From positions 180,433 to 244,432 of the forward strand of contig JAGIAD010000008.1 of assembly GCA_017745075.1 (NCBI GenBank): a stretch of 64,000 bases of DNA, in the 5' to 3' direction. Within the stretch, counting starts at the first letter, position 1, and every line of letters starts with the position of its first letter. The position numbers were made by a program, and so were the translations under genes. The stretch comes from Sphingobacteriaceae bacterium (GTDB lineage Bacteria > Bacteroidota > Bacteroidia > Sphingobacteriales > Sphingobacteriaceae). Positions 59,071 through 64,000 of this stretch are shown piece after piece. The notes beneath the pieces are model-generated. The model worked only from the letters and a program-made list of their open reading frames with translations, made no database searches and was not told where the DNA came from.

Positions 59071-59445
59071 ATGACTGAAGAAAGTAAAAGATTCAGATTT
59101 TTTTGTGAGAAATATTCTATTTCAGCGAAAGAGTTAAGCACAGATTTAGAACGCGACAAGTCAATCATTAGTAAATGGTTATTTGGTAAATTGAAAGTGC
59201 CTTACGATGTTTTAAAACATATGCACTATAAATATCATCTTAATTTTAATTGGTATTTTTTGGGTACTGGACCAATGAAAACACCTGGTCTAGAGAAAAA
59301 TACTTTGGTCACTGATCTTGGAGATCTTACAGCTACTATAAAGATGTTGGTTGCCAAGCAAGAAGCACAGGATTTATTAGTTAAAAAGTTAGTTAAAGCA
59401 ATTTACGATCGTAATAACAATACACAAAACAGACACAAAAATTAA
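59071..59445 (+). CDS. HTH phage regulator
   Basis: 124 residues. 'RFRFFCEKYSISAKELSTDLERDKSIISKWLFGKLKVPYDVLKHMHYKYHLNFNWYFLGTGPM' is a bacteriophage-CI-like N-terminal HTH ('WYFLGTGPM' is typical of Bacteroidetes repressor-like proteins). Helical C-terminal segment. It is the last prophage gene before attR; on the excised circle it would be followed by att and int in the same direction. Confidence 0.78.
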   Translation: MTEESKRFRFFCEKYSISAKELSTDLERDKSIISKWLFGKLKVPYDVLKHMHYKYHLNFNWYFLGTGPMKTPGLEKNTLVTDLGDLTATIKMLVAKQEAQDLLVKKLVKAIYDRNNNTQNRHKN

Positions 59446-59519
59446 ATTTTAATTATATCAATACCCATATAAAACACATTTGAAGCCCTGACTGATGAAT
59501 AGAAAAAGTACCAATCAAA

Positions 59520-59541
59520 AACAATGTTCTGGCCCTTTTTT
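59520..59541 (+). repeat. attR core of the prophage
   Basis: Exact 22-bp copy of 18582-18603 (starts AACAATGTTCTGG). The 5' arm of the host small RNA hairpin is missing here, so this copy is not a functional terminator. Host DNA and ubiX follow. Confidence 0.9.
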
Positions 59542-59565
59542 ATTTTTAATCCCTTCCAGAAAGCC

Positions 59566-59573
59566 TACTTTTG
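59566..59573 (+). promoter_or_regulatory. -7 box of the ubiX promoter
   Basis: TACTTTTG matches TAnnTTTG 4 bp before the ATG of ubiX, so the transcript would be nearly leaderless. The box lies outside attR and is untouched by integration. Confidence 0.5.
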
Positions 59574-59577
59574 TTTT

Positions 59578-60147
59578 ATGATAAAAAAGAAAGTGATAGT
59601 TGCGGTTACCGGTGCCAGTGGGGCCATATATGCCAGGGTTTTATTCGATCGGTTATCGGCATTGAAAGATCAGATCGAAGCGGTTGGTGTAGTAATGAGC
59701 GATAATGCAAAAGAGGTTTGGCAGTTCGAGCTGGGCAACCAGAGTTATAACGATTTTATAGACTTTACTTTTTATAATAAAAACGATTTTAATGCGCCAT
59801 TTGCCTCAGGCTCGGCAAAATACGATACCATGATCATTGTTCCATGCTCTATGGGTACACTGGGGCGTATTGCACATGGAATATCAAACGATCTTATTTC
59901 CAGGGCTGCAGATGTGATATTAAAAGAGCGGAGAAAACTGATCGCCGTAGTACGTGATACACCCTTTAGTTTGATCCATATCAATAACATGAAAACCGTT
60001 ACCGAAGCAGGGGGCATTATCTGTCCGGCAAACCCATCATTTTATAGTTTACCTAAAAGTATCGAAGAAGTGGCTGGAACAGTAATCAGCAGGGTATTGG
60101 ACCTGGCTGGCTTTGAGCACGAAAGTTACCGCTGGCAGGAAGAATAA
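59578..60147 (+). CDS. ubiX: Flavin prenyltransferase UbiX
   Basis: 189 residues from the ATG at 59578; an upstream frame start at 59524 lies in the att core and is not credible. 'VIVAVTGASGAIYARVLFDRLSAL' (FMN-binding), 'PFASGSAKYDTMIIVPCSMGTLGRIAHGISNDLISRAADVILKERRKLIAVVRDTPFSLIHINNM' and 'PANPSFYSLPKSIEEVAGTVISRVLDL' are UbiX/Pad1 hallmarks. It makes prenyl-FMN for UbiD-type decarboxylases, as in menaquinone-like pathways. It is the first host gene to the right of the prophage. Confidence 0.95.
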   Translation: MIKKKVIVAVTGASGAIYARVLFDRLSALKDQIEAVGVVMSDNAKEVWQFELGNQSYNDFIDFTFYNKNDFNAPFASGSAKYDTMIIVPCSMGTLGRIAHGISNDLISRAADVILKERRKLIAVVRDTPFSLIHINNMKTVTEAGGIICPANPSFYSLPKSIEEVAGTVISRVLDLAGFEHESYRWQEE

Positions 60148-60279
60148 TTTACGGTTTTCAACCGGCAGTTTTCAGTTGATTATTTATAATTAGGCTGAAA
60201 ATCATAAATTGCATTGTTAATAAACTGTAATTTACTTTTAATCTCTTACCGTATATCTCAATACTCAAATCTATTTTTC

Positions 60280-60287
60280 TATCTTTG
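60280..60287 (+). promoter_or_regulatory. -7 box directly upstream of mtaB
   Basis: TATCTTTG (TAnnTTTG) ends 8 bp before the mtaB ATG, predicting a nearly leaderless mRNA, a common arrangement in these genomes. Confidence 0.5.
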
Positions 60288-60295
60288 CAGGCTCA

Positions 60296-61618
60296 ATGAA
60301 AAAGGTCGCATTTTATACATTAGGTTGTAAACTGAATTTCTCTGAAACATCAACCATCGGTCGTTTATTTACCGATGCAGGTTATGCTGTGGTAGAATTT
60401 CAGGATGAGGCAGATGTATATGTAATCAACACCTGCTCCGTTACCGATCATGCGGATAAAAAATGCCGTAAAGTGGTTAAGGAAGCTTTAAAATATTCTC
60501 CAAATGCATTTGTAACCATTGTAGGTTGCTATGCGCAATTAAAACCACAGGAAATAGCCGAAATTGAAGGTGTTGATATGGTTTTAGGTGCTGCTGAAAA
60601 ATTCAGGATTGTAGAATATATTACCGATTTAACCAAACAGCCCAAAACGGTTGTCCACCAGCAGAATATTGAGAAAGTGAACCATAATTTTATTGCCTCT
60701 TATTCCATCGGTGATAGAACACGTACTTTTTTAAAAGTGCAGGATGGCTGCGATTACCCATGTACCTATTGTACTATTCCTTTGGCACGTGGTGCAAGCC
60801 GTAGCGATACCATTGAAAATGTGGTTAACCGCGCAAAAATGATTGCCGAAAGTGGTGTGAAGGAAATTGTGTTGACAGGTGTAAACTTAGGTGATTTCGG
60901 CATTCGCAATGGCCAGAGAGAAGATAAGTTTTTCGATTTGGTTAAAGCCCTGGATGAAGTTGAAGGAATCGAAAGGATCCGTATCTCCTCAATTGAACCT
61001 AATCTTTTGAGTAACGAAATAATCGAATTTGTGGCTACATCAAAAAGGTTTGTACCGCATTTCCATATTCCTTTGCAATCAGGCTCCGATAAAATACTGG
61101 GCTTAATGCGCCGTCGTTACCGCAGTGATCTTTATGTAGAGCGTGTAGCCAAAATAAAAGAGGTAATGCCGCACTGTTGTATCGGCGTTGATGTAATTGT
61201 CGGTTTTCCGGGCGAAACTAAAGAAGATTTCCTGGATACTTACCAGTTCTTAAACCAGCTTGATATTTCTTACCTGCACGTATTTACCTATTCAGAGCGC
61301 GAATTAACGGTTGCTGCCGAAATGAAAGGTGTTGTAGCCGGAAGTGAGCGTAACGAACGGAGTAAAATGCTTCATATTTTATCTGATAAGAAGCGCAGGG
61401 CTTTTTACGAATCGCAGATTGGCAGTGAAGGTGAAGTGCTTTTCGAAGCAGATCAGAAATCAGGTTATATGCATGGTTTTACCAAAAACTACGTAAAAGT
61501 ACGTGCAAAATATGATCCGTTAATGGTTAACGAACTAAAAGCGGTTAAACTGATTGAAATTACAGCTGATGGTGAAGTAGAAGTTGCTGAACTGGAAACA
61601 ACCTACGCACATCATTAG
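60296..61618 (+). CDS. mtaB: tRNA (N6-L-threonylcarbamoyladenosine(37)-C2)-methylthiotransferase
   Basis: 440 residues. N-terminal UPF0004 domain with three Cys ('LGCKLNFSE', 'NTCSVTDHADKKCRK', 'GCYAQ'), the radical SAM cluster 'CDYPCTYCTIPLARGASRS', and a C-terminal TRAM-like region. The 'GCKLN' and 'YCTIPLARG' motifs point to the MtaB subgroup rather than MiaB or RimO. It methylthiolates t6A37 of ANN-decoding tRNAs. Confidence 0.95.
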   Translation: MKKVAFYTLGCKLNFSETSTIGRLFTDAGYAVVEFQDEADVYVINTCSVTDHADKKCRKVVKEALKYSPNAFVTIVGCYAQLKPQEIAEIEGVDMVLGAAEKFRIVEYITDLTKQPKTVVHQQNIEKVNHNFIASYSIGDRTRTFLKVQDGCDYPCTYCTIPLARGASRSDTIENVVNRAKMIAESGVKEIVLTGVNLGDFGIRNGQREDKFFDLVKALDEVEGIERIRISSIEPNLLSNEIIEFVATSKRFVPHFHIPLQSGSDKILGLMRRRYRSDLYVERVAKIKEVMPHCCIGVDVIVGFPGETKEDFLDTYQFLNQLDISYLHVFTYSERELTVAAEMKGVVAGSERNERSKMLHILSDKKRRAFYESQIGSEGEVLFEADQKSGYMHGFTKNYVKVRAKYDPLMVNELKAVKLIEITADGEVEVAELETTYAHH

Positions 61619-61921
61619 TTTAGTTCACAGTCATTAGTCTATATGTCTTGCTGTCATTCTGAACGCCGTGAAGAATCTTTTATACACAAGAGGTTAAACA
61701 ACTGAAAGCACTTTTGCTATTAGTTAATTAAACCTGATCGGGGCGTCACGAATCCCGGTTTTTTCAATCAGGGAAGTAAAACGCAGCGCTGAATAACCGA
61801 TGAACTTTAGCTTTGGTCTTTTTACTTTAGTCTTTAAGCTTTGGTCTTTAGTCTTTCAGCTTCGGTTTTTTCAGCTTTGGTCTTTAGTCTTTCTTTACTA
61901 TCTTCGCTTCAAATTATTTGT
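61619..61921. other. Intergenic region with partial REP and pyrimidine tandem repeats
   Basis: A partial REP-like sequence TGTCATTCTGAACG...GAAGAATC at about 61650-61680. At 61807-61895 a Ttg/Ctt-rich repeat with the unit AGCTTTGGTCTTTAGTCTTTC appears two times nearly exact (61838, 61873) and once degenerate (61809). No gene. The repeats lie directly before lgt and could vary in copy number. Confidence 0.6.
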
Positions 61922-63070
61922 ATGTTTCCTACCGTTTCACATTTTTTAGAATACCTTTTCGGCATTAATTTGCCGCTTCCGTTTAATACTTTTGGTGTTT
62001 TTGTGGCACTGGCTTTTGTGGCAGGTTATTGGGCTTTTACTAAAGAACTTAAGCGTAAAGAAGCACTGGGCATACTTCATCCGGTTAAAAAAACGGTAGT
62101 AATTGGTAAACCTGCTACAGCATCAGAACTGATTATGAATGGCCTTTTTGGCTTTGTTATCGGTTATAAATTGGTTTATGCCCTGGTAAATTACCGGCTT
62201 TTCGTAAATGATGCCCAAGGCATATTGATGTCGGCAAAAGGAAACGTTATTGGAGGCCTGTTTTTCGCAGGTCTATTTGCTTATTGGGATTACTCTGAAA
62301 AAAATAAACATAAACTAGATAAACCAAAAGAAACACTGGTTACCGTTCACCCATATCAAATAATGAGCAACCTGGTTGTTTGGGCTGCAATATGGGGATT
62401 TTTAGGGGCTAAATTTTTTGATAATTTAGAATATTGGGATGATTTTATTCAACACCCTATAGAAAGATTATTGTCTTTTAGCGGCTTAACTTTTTACGGT
62501 GGACTAATCTGTGGTGGTGCAGCGGTATTGATCATTGCCAAAAGAAACGGGATTAAACCCCTGCACATGCTTGATGTGGGCGGTCCGGGAATGATGCTGG
62601 CTTATGCAGTGGGTCGTATTGGTTGCCACCTGGCGGGTGATGGCGATTGGGGGATTCCGAATTTAAACCCGAAACCCTTTTCATGGCTGCCTGATTGGTT
62701 ATGGTCATACAAATATCCAAATAATGTGGTAGGAGAAGGGGTTCCCATCCCGGGCTGTAACGGCAAATTCTGTAACGAACTGGCCCAGGGCGTTTATCCA
62801 ACACCGATTTATGAAGTGGTGATCTGTCTTATCCTTTTTGCGTTCCTATGGAAAATCAGGGATAAGATAAAAGCTCCAGGTTTAATGTTTGGTATATATA
62901 TGATCTTGAATGGTATTGAACGTTTCTGTATCGAACTGATCCGCGTCAATTCAAAATACCATGTTTTTGGTCTTTCATTTACACAGGCCGAAATGATTTC
63001 TACATTCCTTGTAATTGGCGGTATTGCCCTAAGTGCTTATGCCTTAAGGAACAAGAATCAACTTGCTTAA
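61922..63070 (+). CDS. lgt: Prolipoprotein diacylglyceryl transferase
   Basis: 382 residues from the ATG at 61922; the longer frame from 61841 would translate the pyrimidine repeat and is rejected. Multiple membrane helices. The Lgt core is 'GLTFYGGLICGGAAVLIIAKRNGIKPLHMLDVGGPGMMLAYAVGRIGCHLAGDGDWG', with the conserved GRIGCH signature, and 'YPTPIYEVVICLILF...NGIERFCIELIRVN'. It adds the lipid anchor to lipobox cysteines, needed for the many lipoproteins in this window. Longer than Escherichia Lgt (about 290) because of insertions typical of Bacteroidetes. Confidence 0.95.
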   Translation: MFPTVSHFLEYLFGINLPLPFNTFGVFVALAFVAGYWAFTKELKRKEALGILHPVKKTVVIGKPATASELIMNGLFGFVIGYKLVYALVNYRLFVNDAQGILMSAKGNVIGGLFFAGLFAYWDYSEKNKHKLDKPKETLVTVHPYQIMSNLVVWAAIWGFLGAKFFDNLEYWDDFIQHPIERLLSFSGLTFYGGLICGGAAVLIIAKRNGIKPLHMLDVGGPGMMLAYAVGRIGCHLAGDGDWGIPNLNPKPFSWLPDWLWSYKYPNNVVGEGVPIPGCNGKFCNELAQGVYPTPIYEVVICLILFAFLWKIRDKIKAPGLMFGIYMILNGIERFCIELIRVNSKYHVFGLSFTQAEMISTFLVIGGIALSAYALRNKNQLA

Positions 63071-63127
63071 TTATTAATATAATCCATTTAAATCCAACCA
63101 ACAACTTTCTTTGGTTGTTAAATAGCT

Positions 63128-63916
63128 ATGAATTACGAATTACTATGCAATAAAGTGATCTCGGTTGTAAAGCTTACCGGAAATTTCATCCGCAAAGAAG
63201 CCTTGCAGTTTGATGCACAAAAAATTGAATACAAAGGATTAAACGATATGGTTTCTTATGTCGATAAAACGGCAGAACAGAAACTTGTTCAAAACCTGGA
63301 TAAGCTGATCCCGGATGCCGGTTTTATTACCGAAGAGAAAACCATCAACCGGGAAGGTAAAACCTATACCTGGATCATCGATCCATTGGATGGAACAACA
63401 AACTTTATCCATGGCATACCTGCTTATGGCATCAGTGTAGCCCTTTACGAAGATGGCGTACCTGTTATAGGTGTTGTTTATGAGTTAAACAGGGGAGAAA
63501 TGTTTTATTCTTACAAAGGCGGTTTGGCTTTTATGAATAAGAAAGAAATTAAAGTTTCTGTTAATCCCGATTTGAAATCGAGCTTATTGGCTACAGGATT
63601 CCCATACTACCAGTTTGATAAACAGCCCCAATATCTGAAATTACTGGCCGAAATGATGCAAAAAAGTCATGGTGTACGAAGAATTGGTGCTGCGGCTGTA
63701 GACCTGGTTTATACCGCTTGCGGACGTTTTGATGCTTTTTTCGAATTTAACCTTCAACAATGGGATTTTGCAGCCGGATGTTTTATTGTACAGCAGGCAG
63801 GAGGAGAGGTGTACGATTTCGCTGGTGGTAATAATTATTTTGAGAAAAGGGAAATATTGGCCACCAATGGGAAACTTACCGCCGAGATGTTGGAAGCGAT
63901 TAAAAAGTATTTTTAA
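63128..63916 (+). CDS. Inositol monophosphatase family protein
   Basis: 262 residues. Motif A 'WIIDPLDGTTNFIHGIPAYGISVAL' and motif B 'FNLQQWDFAAGCFIVQQAGG' (WDxAAG) plus 'FITEEK' give the metal sites of the IMPase/SuhB family. Either inositol-1-phosphatase or another sugar-phosphate phosphatase; substrate not resolved. It lies 57 bp after lgt, probably with its own promoter. Confidence 0.92.
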   Translation: MNYELLCNKVISVVKLTGNFIRKEALQFDAQKIEYKGLNDMVSYVDKTAEQKLVQNLDKLIPDAGFITEEKTINREGKTYTWIIDPLDGTTNFIHGIPAYGISVALYEDGVPVIGVVYELNRGEMFYSYKGGLAFMNKKEIKVSVNPDLKSSLLATGFPYYQFDKQPQYLKLLAEMMQKSHGVRRIGAAAVDLVYTACGRFDAFFEFNLQQWDFAAGCFIVQQAGGEVYDFAGGNNYFEKREILATNGKLTAEMLEAIKKYF

Positions 63917-64000
63917 CACGTGAAATACCCCCATAGGTCGTCATTTCCTTTGGTTTATCAAACTGATTTTTTCTGCCTCATAGTATTACAAGAAGAAAGA

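Noticed and set aside
59524..59577. Longer ubiX start inside the att core
   Set aside because: It would translate the attachment sequence. The ATG at 59578 follows a TAnnTTTG box and begins the canonical UbiX N-terminus.
61841..61921. Longer lgt start
   Set aside because: It would translate the pyrimidine tandem repeat; the ATG at 61922 gives a normal Lgt N-terminus.
1..64000. CRISPR arrays
   Set aside because: No regularly spaced direct repeats were seen anywhere. The repeats present are the att, DGR, REP, operator and hairpin elements listed above.
1..64000. Transposase or insertion sequence
   Set aside because: No transposase-like protein was found. The only transposon-like remnants are the REP-like palindromes.

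Overview
The window looks like a chromosome segment of a Bacteroidetes species in the Sphingobacteriaceae, close to Pedobacter. The signs are a SusC/SusD pair, lipoprotein-rich glycan genes, promoter elements of the TAnnTTTG type, low-GC DNA and REP-like palindromes. No species can be named from the sequence alone.

Bases 1-18525 are host DNA. They hold the 3' part of a susC gene, susD and a GH16 glucanase (a beta-glucan utilisation locus); an OmpA-type lipoprotein; a Nudix-related sugar regulator divergent from galT-galK across a perfect 18-bp inverted repeat; an RRM protein; a sialate O-acetylesterase-like SGNH esterase; a GH127 beta-L-arabinofuranosidase; a second OmpA-type lipoprotein; a frameshifted DUF3606-like gene; a cold-shock-like protein; and a PAS histidine kinase. 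Host DNA resumes after 59541 with ubiX, mtaB, lgt and an inositol-monophosphatase gene.

Bases 18582-59541 are one apparently complete prophage of about 41 kb, bounded by an identical 22-bp direct repeat (attL/attR). It is integrated in the terminator hairpin of a predicted host small RNA. Integrase is at the left end on the + strand and the repressor module is at the right end on the + strand. Everything between is transcribed leftwards, in this order from the right: early regulators and small genes, HD phosphohydrolase, PcfK/PcfJ, ParB-like, Rieske-like, replication organiser, DnaC-like loader, a diversity-generating retroelement (DGR), HNH genes, terminase, portal, fused protease-capsid, an initiator tRNA, a P2-like contractile tail with a predicted -1 frameshift in the tail chaperone, tail fibres (one with an SGNH esterase), endolysin and spanin-like proteins.

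The most unusual part is the DGR at 47150-49275. A reverse transcriptase and a 73-bp template repeat (TR) serve two adjacent small target genes. All 16 differences between TR and VR1, and 12 of 13 between TR and VR2, fall on template adenines. The targets are small soluble proteins encoded beside the replication genes, not a tail fibre. Other notable points are the initiator-type tRNA, the A AAT TTT slippery site, an integrase gene that starts at the att core, a Rieske-like motif in an early protein, five repressor half-sites at the lysis-lysogeny switch, and a noncoding early segment with structured repeats.
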